Notes: generated from the sequence alone by a model not told the origin. 9,651 nucleotides of DNA from Candidatus Neomicrothrix sp. UBA4742 (GCA_002403895.1 DHIQ01000152.1:3223-12873), one strand, 5' to 3'. Shown: positions 1 to 6,278, numbered from the stretch's first letter. Program-made: numbers and translations.

Positions 1-96
1 TGCCGCCCCGATCGCCCACAGTCCGCGCCGGACCCGGGCCCGTCCCAGGGGTGGGTTCCCCATGGTCGGATCGTCGTCGGGACGGTCTGGACTCAC
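1..96 (-). CDS. Partial CDS: N-terminus of a probable membrane or exported protein
   Basis: This is the start of a minus-strand gene that runs off the left edge; 32 codons are present. The GTG start at 96 is preceded by an AGGAGG Shine-Dalgarno sequence (positions 101-106, 4 nt spacing), and an in-frame TGA at 112-114 bounds the frame, so only this GTG or the in-frame ATG at 63 can be the start. The acidic N-terminus MSPDRPDDDPTMG is followed by a basic stretch (RARVRR) and then by hydrophobic residues (LWAIGAA), which looks like the n-region and beginning of a signal peptide or signal anchor. It lies downstream of the ApbE and ferric-reductase-like genes on the same strand, so an exported FMN-binding partner is possible, but too little is visible to name it. 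Confidence 0.6.
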   Translation of the reverse strand, partial: MSPDRPDDDPTMGNPPLGRARVRRGLWAIGAA

Positions 97-216
97 GGGA
101 CCTCCTCGGAGTCAGCCGATCAGCCGCCTGCGAACGGTACTACCGAGCCCTCGCGCCGTGCTCAGGCAACTCCGCCGCCAGCCTGCCTATCTCAACATAC
201 CGGCGTAGGAAACCCC

Positions 217-288
217 GGTTCGGGAGGTGGCGGCCACGCCTGTTCGGGTTCTGACGGCGACGCCGGTTCGGGATGCGAGGCTCAACTG
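217..288. repeat. Imperfect 24-bp tandem repeat, about 2.5 copies
   Basis: The core (G/T)GTTCGGG occurs at 217-224, 241-248 and 265-272, each exactly 24 bp apart. The first two 24-bp units agree at about 18 of 24 positions, including the shared end CGCC; the third keeps mainly the core. The unit is a multiple of three, so it could be a former 8-residue protein repeat or a cis element. The array begins at the 3' end of the Ala/Thr-rich ORF and lies upstream of the gene starting at 96. Confidence 0.55.
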
Positions 289-683
289 CCCTTGCTGGTG
301 GTGGCCGCCGTGGTCGAGGGCGTGGCCGCCACCGCCGTCGTCCTAGTGGTCGACTTGGTGGCGGTGGTGGTCGCTGTCGTTCCCGCCGTGGTCGCGGTGG
401 TGGCTGCGATGGCCGCCGTCGTGGCCGTTGACGCCTGGGTGGCCGAGGCCGAGGTGGCGGTTTCGGTGGTAGCCGTGGTGGCCTGCGAGGCGTCGACCGC
501 CATGGTCCCGGTCATCGCCACCATGGTCACCGCACTCACCGCTCCAGCCAGTCGTCGCGCCCGTCGGGCGGGATGGGGGCGGCGACGGCGACCGGGCTGA
601 CCGGGTCGATCTGATCGAGGTGCCGGGCCACCCGCTCGGGTGCCCTCTGGTCGGGGGGCCGGTTCGTTGCTCATGGCTTCCAT
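282..683 (-). CDS. Ala/Thr-rich low-complexity ORF, possibly exported; reading frame uncertain
   Basis: The ATG at 683 has a good Shine-Dalgarno sequence (GGGAAGG, 691-697, 7 nt spacing) and opens a 133-residue frame. Residues 32-44 are mostly Arg, residues 45-63 form a mildly hydrophobic segment (LAGAVSAVTMVAMTGTMAV), and 49 of the last 66 residues are Ala or Thr. This could be a signal peptide or anchor followed by a Thr-rich extracellular tail. Codon composition is inconsistent, however: between about 660 and 540 the third positions in this frame are only about half G+C, while the neighbouring frame has a normal high-GC coding pattern and ends at a TGA (536-538) overlapping an in-frame GTG at 539. 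A frameshift in the six-base G run at 653-658, or two overlapping small genes (the second starting at GTG 539, 85 residues), would explain this. No family was recognised. Confidence 0.4.
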   Translation of the reverse strand: MEAMSNEPAPRPEGTRAGGPAPRSDRPGQPGRRRRPHPARRARRLAGAVSAVTMVAMTGTMAVDASQATTATTETATSASATQASTATTAAIAATTATTAGTTATTTATKSTTRTTAVAATPSTTAATTSKGS

Positions 684-755
684 CGGGATTCCTTCCCTAC
701 GCTCGACCGCTCCGGCCGGTTGGATTCCATGATGCGGCTCCAACCTCAGCAGACC

Positions 756-790
756 CTGAGACCATCCTGGGTTCCCCCGGGGACTCTCAG
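756..790 (-). terminator. Inverted repeat downstream of the ferric-reductase-like gene
   Basis: CTGAGA (756-761) and TCTCAG (785-790) are perfect inverted repeats around a GC-rich loop containing CCCCGGGGG. The element starts about 10 nt after the stop of the 801-1400 gene. No T-run follows on the minus strand, so it may be a weak terminator, an mRNA 3' end stabiliser or chance. Confidence 0.25.
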
Positions 791-800
791 CGGGACGGTG

Positions 801-1400
801 TCAACGCGGCGCCACCGGGGAGGGTCGCCGGGGCCGGGACGACGGGGAGGGCTTGGGAGACGTCATCAGGTCGTGCCGGTCAGCCTTCACCAACCGGATC
901 ACGGTGAGGGCGACGATGGCGACCGTGGTGACGCCCATGACCGCCCGCAGCAGGAACGTCTGGCGGTCGGTGCCGGCGGCCAGCACGTGGACGGTGGCCA
1001 CGATGAAGAGGGGGAAGCTGAGGTAGTGCGTCAGCCGCCACGCCCGCTTGCTCAGTCGCTTGCGCAGGAGGGAGGTCACCTCCACCGCCAGGAGCAGGTA
1101 GAAGCCGACGATGCCCCACGCCACCGCGGTCGGGTGCCAGGTGCCGGTGAAGGGGACGAGCACCTCGACGAGACCGAAGCTCACGTAGCTGTCGAACATG
1201 ATCGACACGACGTGGGTCACGACGAAGACGAGCGCGGTGCCTCCCAGGAACCGATGCAGGTCGAGCAGCCAGTTGGGTCGGGCGCGCCGGCCGAAGGCCT
1301 TGGTACTCAGGGCCAGCCCCCACACCACGCTCGAGGCCAGAAGTACCCACGACACCACGCCCGCTGATCGGGCGGTGTACCACCACAATTGGCTGTTCAT
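801..1400 (-). CDS. Ferric-reductase-like transmembrane heme protein
   Basis: This 199-residue integral membrane protein resembles the ferric reductase-like transmembrane domain family. About five to six hydrophobic segments are visible, roughly at residues 13-31, 50-69, 92-112, 125-142 and 148-167. Two histidine pairs are placed as expected for b-type heme ligands between helices: His49 (LDLHRF) with His63 (VVTHVV), and His125 (RLTHYL) with His138 (ATVHVL). No FAD or NAD domain is attached, so it must take electrons from another protein or quinol. The C-terminal 25 or so residues are Pro/Ser/Arg-rich and probably cytoplasmic. The ATG at 1400 has AGGAGA 8 nt upstream and overlaps the ApbE stop codon as ATGA, which implies translational coupling. 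Likely role: membrane electron carrier paired with an ApbE-flavinylated partner. Assignment to the superfamily is fairly firm; its electron donor and acceptor are inferred. Confidence 0.82.
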   Translation of the reverse strand: MNSQLWWYTARSAGVVSWVLLASSVVWGLALSTKAFGRRARPNWLLDLHRFLGGTALVFVVTHVVSIMFDSYVSFGLVEVLVPFTGTWHPTAVAWGIVGFYLLLAVEVTSLLRKRLSKRAWRLTHYLSFPLFIVATVHVLAAGTDRQTFLLRAVMGVTTVAIVALTVIRLVKADRHDLMTSPKPSPSSRPRRPSPVAPR

Positions 1401-2410
1401 GACGACGCTCTCCTGGCGGGATCCGCCCCCGAGGGGGCGCTGAGGGACGATCCCTCGGGGGTGGAGATGAACGGCGCCAGGCGGGCGCCGAGAAAGTCGG
1501 GGAGGCCGTCGGACGCCTGGATCCGGCCGGCGGCGTCGACAGCGAGGGCCTCGGTCCCGATCCCGCCGATCAGGTCGAACGGGTGGTCGGTGCCCCGCAA
1601 CAGCACCGACTTGGCCATGATCTCGGCAACCCAGGCGTTGGGGGCGACGGCAGCGACCAACGTGAGATCGCTGTCGCTGGGACGGCCGGTCCCCGGATCG
1701 ATGAGATGGTGGCGGACCTCGCCGCCGCTGACCCATCGCCGCTTCAGCGAGGTCGAGGTGGCCACGGCCCCATCGAGCAACCCGAAGCGGGCAATGGGCT
1801 CAGGTGACCACGGGTGCTCGACGGCCACGGTCCACGGCCCGTGGTCAGGGCCCGTGCCCCGCACCCGGACGTCGCCCCCCAGATTGACGCAGGCCCCCTC
1901 GGCGCCGGCTTCGAGCAGGTCCTCGGTCACCAGGTCGGCGGCCAGGCCCTTGCCGATGCCCCCGGGATCGAACCCGGTGCCGGCGGGAAGGCAGACCGTC
2001 GACCCGCATATCTGGATGTCGCCGCACCCCGTCGTGAGCGAGCTCATCGGGTCGAGGTCAAGGTGGGATTGATCGCGCCCGTCGAGCGCGTCGAACGACC
2101 GGTCGTAGCCAGCCCGCACCACGTCACCCAGCACGGTGGGATCGAAGCTCCCGCCGCTGAGGCGGAACGCCTCGATGGCCAGATCGACCAGCAGCATCGT
2201 GTCAGGCGAGACGGTGACCGCCGTGCCGGCCCGGCGGGTCAGCTCGGAGACCTCGCTCCCGGGCAGGAAGCGGCTCCACCGCTGCTCCAGCTCCTCCACC
2301 CGAGCCCGGGCCCGCTCAACCAACCCGACGGAGCCGCCGACCACGACCAGGTGGGCATCGCTGCCCATAGCCCGGAACTCGATCTCTCGCACCGTAGTAC
2401 GCATGGTCAC
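1397..2410 (-). CDS. apbE: ApbE-family FAD:protein FMN transferase
   Basis: ApbE enzymes transfer FMN from FAD to a Ser/Thr of FMN-binding proteins. Family features appear in order: an N-terminal FRAMGSDAHL motif (residues 12-21), WSRFLPGSEVSELTR (45-59), SGGSFDPT (85-92), the FAD-binding DPGGIGKG (148-155), VNLGGD (175-180), VATS (216-219) and HLIDPGTG (235-242). The 337-residue length is normal. I chose the GTG at 2410 because GGGAG (2417-2421) lies 6 nt upstream; the ATG at 2404 is possible but 12 nt away. There is no signal peptide or lipobox, so it would act in the cytoplasm unless exported otherwise. In the usual metal-site segment (AD..AT in the classical enzymes) this protein reads AEIMAK (262-267), replacing Asp and Thr. 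It overlaps the next gene by 4 nt; its natural substrate is not in view. Confidence 0.9.
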   Translation of the reverse strand: MTMRTTVREIEFRAMGSDAHLVVVGGSVGLVERARARVEELEQRWSRFLPGSEVSELTRRAGTAVTVSPDTMLLVDLAIEAFRLSGGSFDPTVLGDVVRAGYDRSFDALDGRDQSHLDLDPMSSLTTGCGDIQICGSTVCLPAGTGFDPGGIGKGLAADLVTEDLLEAGAEGACVNLGGDVRVRGTGPDHGPWTVAVEHPWSPEPIARFGLLDGAVATSTSLKRRWVSGGEVRHHLIDPGTGRPSDSDLTLVAAVAPNAWVAEIMAKSVLLRGTDHPFDLIGGIGTEALAVDAAGRIQASDGLPDFLGARLAPFISTPEGSSLSAPSGADPARRASS

Positions 2411-2569
2411 CGTTGTCTCCCGGGGTGGGCGGGCGCCGGTCCGACGTGGTCTCCGGCTCCCGACCATCATCAGCCCCGTTCCTCAGAGCCACCTTGGCGC
2501 TCGCTTGGGCTTTGGCGGGATTCCCGGTCATTTCGGCGGCGGATCGAGGACCTGGGCGCCGGTCATGAT

Positions 2570-2593
2570 GGCGACGGCTTCGGAGCCCCCGCC
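2570..2593 (-). other. Hairpin in the DUF1501-apbE gap
   Basis: Fourteen bases after the DUF1501 stop, GGCG/CGCC and GGCT/AGCC form a two-part stem (2570-2573 with 2590-2593, 2576-2579 with 2584-2587) around a 4-nt loop. No T-run follows. It may attenuate or stabilise the transcript between DUF1501 and apbE, or be a chance product of high GC. The rest of this 196-bp gap holds no convincing gene. Confidence 0.2.
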
Positions 2594-2606
2594 ACCACGA
2601 CGCGGC

Positions 2607-3914
2607 TCAGCCCGGGGCCGACGAGAACAATGGCACCGGAGAGAAAGAACCACCCAGGATCTGGGTGGCGTCCGCCGCCAGCCAGTCGGTGAGGAGCGAG
2701 GCGTACATGGAGCGGAAATCCATGGTCGGTCGGATGTGCCCGTTCGTCTCGGTGACGGCCGTGTCCAGCGTCTGCCCCTTGAGGCCGCCTGCCACCCGGT
2801 CACCGATGACGAATGCGTTGCCGGACCAGCCGTGGTCGACACCATTCGAGTCGTTCCGGACGGGGTAGCGGCCGAACTCAGAGAACACCATCATCGAGGT
2901 ACGCCCCTGGAACCCGGCGCCCAACGTGGTGAAGAACGCCTCGACCCCCGCGTCGAGTTCACGCATGCGGTTGGGATGCATATTGGGCTGGTTCTTGTGG
3001 CTGTCGAAGTCGCCATAGGTGACGCCGATGACCCTCGCCCCGAGGTCGGCGTTGATCAGGCGCGCCGCCAGCGTGAGCTTGTCGACCAAGGGGCCGGCCG
3101 GGAGCGTCGGGGAGTAGAGCGGCTTGGCCTGGGCCGCGGTCTGGATGAGCTGGCTACCCGTACCGGCAACCGCATCGCCCCACGACCCCAGACCGCTGGG
3201 CTGGGCGGCGAAGTTGGAGAACGCCTCGTAGACGAGATCCCAGCCCGGGTCGGGCGTGCCACCGAAGGGCGCCGAGTCGGCGTTGAGCGCGATCGCCTTG
3301 CGGGTCTCCCCGATAAGGTGCAGCGGGACCGAGGAGTCGATGGAGACGGCGGCGAACGGATTCGTCGGCGGCGCGCCATCCAGCCAGCGTCCGAGCCAGC
3401 CCGAGTTGGGTGTCCCCCCGCCGGCCGAACCCTGCATCCAGGCCGCCATGGACTCGAAGTGGCTAAAGCTGACCTGATCGACCACGCCGATGCCCTGCAC
3501 GATGGCCACCTTGCCCGCCGCGAATCGCGCCTCCAGCTTCACCAGGTTCGGGTTGAGGCCCAGCCCCGGGGCGAGGGGAAGGGTGCCGATGGGCTGATAG
3601 GCCAGCGAACCGCGCTTGGTGTAGTAGCTGGGCTGACCGAACGGGACCACCGTGTTGAGGGCATCGTTGCCCCCGGCCATGAGGAGGACCACCAATACCC
3701 CATCGGCGGGGCCAAGGGGGCCGGCGGCGGCCAGGTGTTCTTCCCAACCGGGCAGGATCCCACCGAAGCCGAGGCCGGGCCCCGCCAGCAGGCCGCCGGT
3801 CCCGAGGGCGGCGGCCTGGAGGAAGCGCCGACGGCTCAGCCCTTTTCGACTGCCGTCGGCTGGCACGCTGAGATGACGCAGCGCCGCCTTGGTCTCGATG
3901 TCAGAGGGGAGCAT
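2607..3914 (-). CDS. DUF1501 protein with Tat signal
   Basis: This 435-residue protein belongs to the DUF1501 family, distant relatives of the alkaline phosphatase/sulfatase superfamily with no settled function. A twin-arginine export signal is clear: SRRRFLQ at residues 27-33 followed by a Gly/Ala/Leu-rich stretch to about residue 54, so the mature protein is expected to be folded in the cytoplasm and exported. Family landmarks are MAGGNDALNTVVP (79-91), DFDSH (302-306), EFGR (346-349) and DHGW (360-363); the conserved Asp, His and Glu residues in these motifs resemble metal-binding positions of the superfamily, though that is inference. The ATG at 3914 has AGGA 6 nt upstream (3921-3924). 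Only 23 nt separate it from the DUF1800 gene, its usual partner, so the two are surely cotranscribed. The full family length is present without frameshift. Confidence 0.92.
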   Translation of the reverse strand: MLPSDIETKAALRHLSVPADGSRKGLSRRRFLQAAALGTGGLLAGPGLGFGGILPGWEEHLAAAGPLGPADGVLVVLLMAGGNDALNTVVPFGQPSYYTKRGSLAYQPIGTLPLAPGLGLNPNLVKLEARFAAGKVAIVQGIGVVDQVSFSHFESMAAWMQGSAGGGTPNSGWLGRWLDGAPPTNPFAAVSIDSSVPLHLIGETRKAIALNADSAPFGGTPDPGWDLVYEAFSNFAAQPSGLGSWGDAVAGTGSQLIQTAAQAKPLYSPTLPAGPLVDKLTLAARLINADLGARVIGVTYGDFDSHKNQPNMHPNRMRELDAGVEAFFTTLGAGFQGRTSMMVFSEFGRYPVRNDSNGVDHGWSGNAFVIGDRVAGGLKGQTLDTAVTETNGHIRPTMDFRSMYASLLTDWLAADATQILGGSFSPVPLFSSAPG

Positions 3915-3937
3915 GAAAAATCCTGACCTTGTCGTTC

Positions 3938-5335
3938 CTAGGCGAGTTGAGACTCGGGGCTGAGAAGGGCCAGCGCGCAGAGCCCGGTCCGCATGGGCCA
4001 GGTGGCGCGCGCCTTCTGGGCATTGCCGTAGTCGAGCAGCACCTTCTTGGTGTTGGCCGACGCGTCGCTGATGCCGGCCAGGTCGAGGACCTGGTTGACG
4101 GCGAAACCGGGGTAGCTCACCCAGAGGCCGTTGAGCGAGCCTTTGCCGTACAGGACGAAGGCGACACGCTGGGCGAACTCAGCCCTGGCCGAGGCCGAGC
4201 TGGTCGACAGCCAGTACCCGTTGGGCTTCCAGCCCGAGACGTTGGGTGGGTAGAAGAGCTGCTGGCCCATGTCCCGTAGGTGCCACTCGGGATTCGCTTC
4301 CTCGGGGGTGAGGCCCATCTGGCGCATGATGTTGACGACGTACTCGATCGGGCTGCGCACCAACGCCTGACGGGCCGTGGTCGACCAGAACTCATCCCGC
4401 AGGAAGAGCGCCCGGAGCAACGCCGTGATGGAGAAGCCCGACGTCCAGAACGTGGCGGCCAGCGTGTTGACGATCGTGTCGGACGGGTTGGCGTAGGCGA
4501 AGAACGTCCACAGCTTGCGGGTGATGAACCGAGCGGCGATAACCCGCTTCAGGGTGTTGGTCAGGATCTCGTCGATGATCTCCGGGCCGTCCCAAGCCTT
4601 GGTCGTGCCGAAGAAGGTCTTGAGCTCGTAGTCGTGCTGCATGCCGTTGAACTGGTAGGTCTTGGTGTTGTCGTTGATGCCGTGGCCGGTCCAGGCGCGG
4701 GCCGAGGCGATGACGTCGTCCTCGCTGTAGTTGCCCACACCGAGCAGGAACAGCTCCATCAACTCGCGGGCGAAGTTCTGGTTGGGGGCACCCTTCACGT
4801 TGGCGTCGTTGTCGAGATACGAGAGCATCGCCGGCTGGATAGCCATCTGGTGGGCGAGGTACTTGAACGAGCCGAGGGCGTTCACCCGGTAGGTGTGGTT
4901 CTGGCGGTACAGGTAGAGCGTCCGATTCACCTTGTCCTGGGACGACGCGAAGTGCCCGTGCCAGAACAGCGTCATCTTCTCGACAATCGGGGTCGGCGAG
5001 GTGATCATGCGCTTCAGCCACCAGGTCGACAGGTCCTGGGTCTGGGTCCATTCGGCGATCAGCGCGTTGCCGGTCGAGGCTGGCGCCGCGTCACTAGGAG
5101 AGGCGGTGGTGGACAGCACCGCGTCCACCAGCGCCGGACGGTCGAGGGCCGACAACTCGGCGATCCGGGCGGCCGAACCGCCGAAGCCGGCCCGGCGCAG
5201 GAGGTGAGCGACGTCAGCAGGTGGCGTCGGCACGGCGGCCCCCCTCGGTCGTAGATTCGGCTGAGGTTGCCATCTCTGCAATGCCTCTCGGTCTCGTCGT
5301 TCCAGCCGGGTCGACCGGGCGACCCGGCGCATCAC
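3938..5335 (-). CDS. DUF1800 protein
   Basis: This is a complete DUF1800 family member of unknown biochemical function. Signature segments are HLLRRAGFG (residues 44-52), KMTLFWHGHF (120-129), the strongly conserved NFARELMELFLLGVG (187-201) followed by YSEDDV and ARAWTG, and LFYPPNVSGWKPNG near residue 365. DUF1800 genes commonly sit directly beside DUF1501 genes, as here. The first 34 residues are Arg-rich with no hydrophobic segment, so no signal peptide is visible; it may stay in the cytoplasm or leave with the Tat-exported DUF1501 protein. The start is uncertain. The GTG at 5335 has only a distant GGGAGA (12 nt), whereas the in-frame GTG at 5233 has GAGGGGGG (5239-5246) 5 nt upstream and would start just before the conserved domain (431 residues). 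I give the longer form, but the shorter is at least as likely. Confidence 0.9.
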   Translation of the reverse strand: MMRRVARSTRLERRDREALQRWQPQPNLRPRGAAVPTPPADVAHLLRRAGFGGSAARIAELSALDRPALVDAVLSTTASPSDAAPASTGNALIAEWTQTQDLSTWWLKRMITSPTPIVEKMTLFWHGHFASSQDKVNRTLYLYRQNHTYRVNALGSFKYLAHQMAIQPAMLSYLDNDANVKGAPNQNFARELMELFLLGVGNYSEDDVIASARAWTGHGINDNTKTYQFNGMQHDYELKTFFGTTKAWDGPEIIDEILTNTLKRVIAARFITRKLWTFFAYANPSDTIVNTLAATFWTSGFSITALLRALFLRDEFWSTTARQALVRSPIEYVVNIMRQMGLTPEEANPEWHLRDMGQQLFYPPNVSGWKPNGYWLSTSSASARAEFAQRVAFVLYGKGSLNGLWVSYPGFAVNQVLDLAGISDASANTKKVLLDYGNAQKARATWPMRTGLCALALLSPESQLA

Positions 5336-5411
5336 CGCGAGGGCCCATCTCCCGTTCTGGTTCTTTCGACCGAGACGCGAGGAAGCTGAAGCACAGAACG
5401 TGATCCTCGGG

Positions 5412-5453
5412 TCATTGGTCCGGCGAGCCGTCCAGCACCGTAGTCACGGTCAC
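5412..5453 (-). CDS. Candidate 13-codon small ORF with strong ribosome binding site
   Basis: Immediately after the SDR stop codon comes AGGAGG (5462-5467), 8 nt before a GTG at 5453. The frame encodes MTVTTVLDGSPDQ and ends at TGA 5412-5414. The Shine-Dalgarno sequence is the strongest in this part of the window and serves no other start. It could be a real microprotein, a translated leader before DUF1800, or the remains of a longer gene cut by the TGA; the frame stays open for dozens of codons beyond that stop. No family was recognised. Confidence 0.25.
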   Translation of the reverse strand: MTVTTVLDGSPDQ

Positions 5454-5467
5454 CGCGGGAACCTCCT

Positions 5468-6223
5468 TCAGCCCCGCAGCAGTGCGCCGCCGTCGACGAC
5501 CACGGTGGTGCCGGTGATCCACGACGCCGCGTCAGAACACAGGAACACCGCAGCGTTGGCGATGTCCTCCGGCACGCCGAGACGGCCGACCGGCATATGA
5601 CGAGCCATGGCCTCCTCGTTGGGTTCCCACAGCGCCCGGGCCATGTCGGTCTTCACCAGACCCGGCGCGATCCCCACCACCCGCACGCCCGGCGAGAGTT
5701 CGAGCGCCAGCTGTCGCGTGAGGTGGATCACCGCCGCCTTGGTGCCGTTGTAGACGCCGATCGAGGATTCGACGCTCATGCCACCGATGGAGGCGATGTT
5801 GAGCACCACCCCTCCGCGCTCGGCCATCGATGCCCTCCACGCCGCTTGCGCCCACATGAGCGGGCCCCGCCAGTTCACCGCCACCGTCTTGTCGAACCGG
5901 GACGCGTCGATCTCCATGGTGGGGCCGAAGTAGGGGTTGGTGGCCGCGTTGTTGACCAGGATGTCGACCCCACCGAAGCGCTCGACCGTGGCCGCCACAC
6001 ACGCGTCGGCCTGGTCGGGCTCCCCGGCGTTGGCGGCGAACACGTCGACGTCGGCCCCGGTGGCGGCCCGGATCTCCTCAGCGGCGGTCTCCAGATCCTC
6101 GACCTTGCGTGACGAAAGCATCACCGCCGCCCCGCTGGCGGCCATGCCCTCGGCGATGGCCCGACCGATCCCCCTCGAGGCGCCGGTGACCAGCGCGACC
6201 TTCCCCTCCAGGCGTACGTCCAT
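5468..6223 (-). CDS. Short-chain dehydrogenase/reductase (SDR), classical type
   Basis: This 251-residue protein is a classical NAD(P)-dependent SDR with a single Rossmann domain. The cofactor motif TGASRGIG spans residues 13-20, NNAA is at 91-94, and the catalytic tetrad is complete: Asn117, Ser145, Tyr158 and Lys162 (YNGTK). The PG motif (187-188) and the C-terminal [10 protein letters not shown] are also typical. Ser37, Ser38 and Arg39 after the second strand suggest a preference for NADP(H), which is inference. The substrate cannot be told from sequence; similar proteins are often annotated as FabG-like 3-oxoacyl reductases or steroid/alcohol dehydrogenases. The ATG at 6223 lacks a Shine-Dalgarno sequence but has a TAGAGT -10-like box 6 nt upstream, which fits a leaderless mRNA. 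It is divergent from the DUF255 gene and 132 nt upstream of DUF1800. Confidence 0.93.
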   Translation of the reverse strand: MDVRLEGKVALVTGASRGIGRAIAEGMAASGAAVMLSSRKVEDLETAAEEIRAATGADVDVFAANAGEPDQADACVAATVERFGGVDILVNNAATNPYFGPTMEIDASRFDKTVAVNWRGPLMWAQAAWRASMAERGGVVLNIASIGGMSVESSIGVYNGTKAAVIHLTRQLALELSPGVRVVGIAPGLVKTDMARALWEPNEEAMARHMPVGRLGVPEDIANAAVFLCSDAASWITGTTVVVDGGALLRG

Positions 6224-6229
6224 CGGCGG

Positions 6230-6235
6230 ACTCTA
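6230..6235 (-). promoter_or_regulatory. -10 box TAGAGT for the SDR gene (leaderless)
   Basis: On the minus strand TAGAGT (TAnnnT type) ends 6 nt before the SDR ATG at 6223, placing a transcription start at or very near the A of the ATG. The absence of a Shine-Dalgarno sequence before this ATG supports a leaderless transcript. No clear -35 box was found. Confidence 0.4.
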
Positions 6236-6265
6236 CGACCCCCGGTTCGCCCTCGTCGGCGCCAG

Positions 6266-6271
6266 TACGGT
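6266..6271 (+). promoter_or_regulatory. -10 box TACGGT for the DUF255 gene (leaderless)
   Basis: TACGGT (TAnnnT type) ends 7 nt before the ATG at 6279, the spacing expected when transcription starts on the ATG itself. The only Shine-Dalgarno-like sequence, TGAGG, is just 3 nt from the ATG and too close to work well. No clear -35 box was found. Confidence 0.4.
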
Positions 6272-6278
6272 GAGGCCC

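Noticed and set aside
120..142. Possible promoter (TACCGT, 134-139) before the gene starting at 96
   Set aside because: The -10-like box is well placed for a short leader with a Shine-Dalgarno sequence, but no -35 element lies at a suitable distance and such hexamers are common by chance.
470..500. Possible flavinylation motif in the Ala/Thr-rich ORF (VDASQATTA)
   Set aside because: The ApbE target motif needs S/T-G-A-T/S after D-x-x; here the spacing and the Gly are wrong, so it is not supported as the ApbE substrate.
2316..2531. A 71-codon minus-strand frame starting MTGNPAKAQASAK in the DUF1501-apbE gap
   Set aside because: It has no Shine-Dalgarno sequence, runs well into apbE in another frame and ends in Arg/Gly-rich sequence typical of shadows. 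A real small gene here cannot be excluded.
2136..3926. A 596-residue open frame on the plus strand opposite apbE and DUF1501
   Set aside because: It is the complement of two well-supported genes, has no recognisable domain, and owes its length to base composition.
4280..5254. A 324-residue plus-strand frame rich in Val, Gly and Arg opposite DUF1800
   Set aside because: It is a mirror frame of DUF1800 with no motif and no ribosome binding site that I could see.
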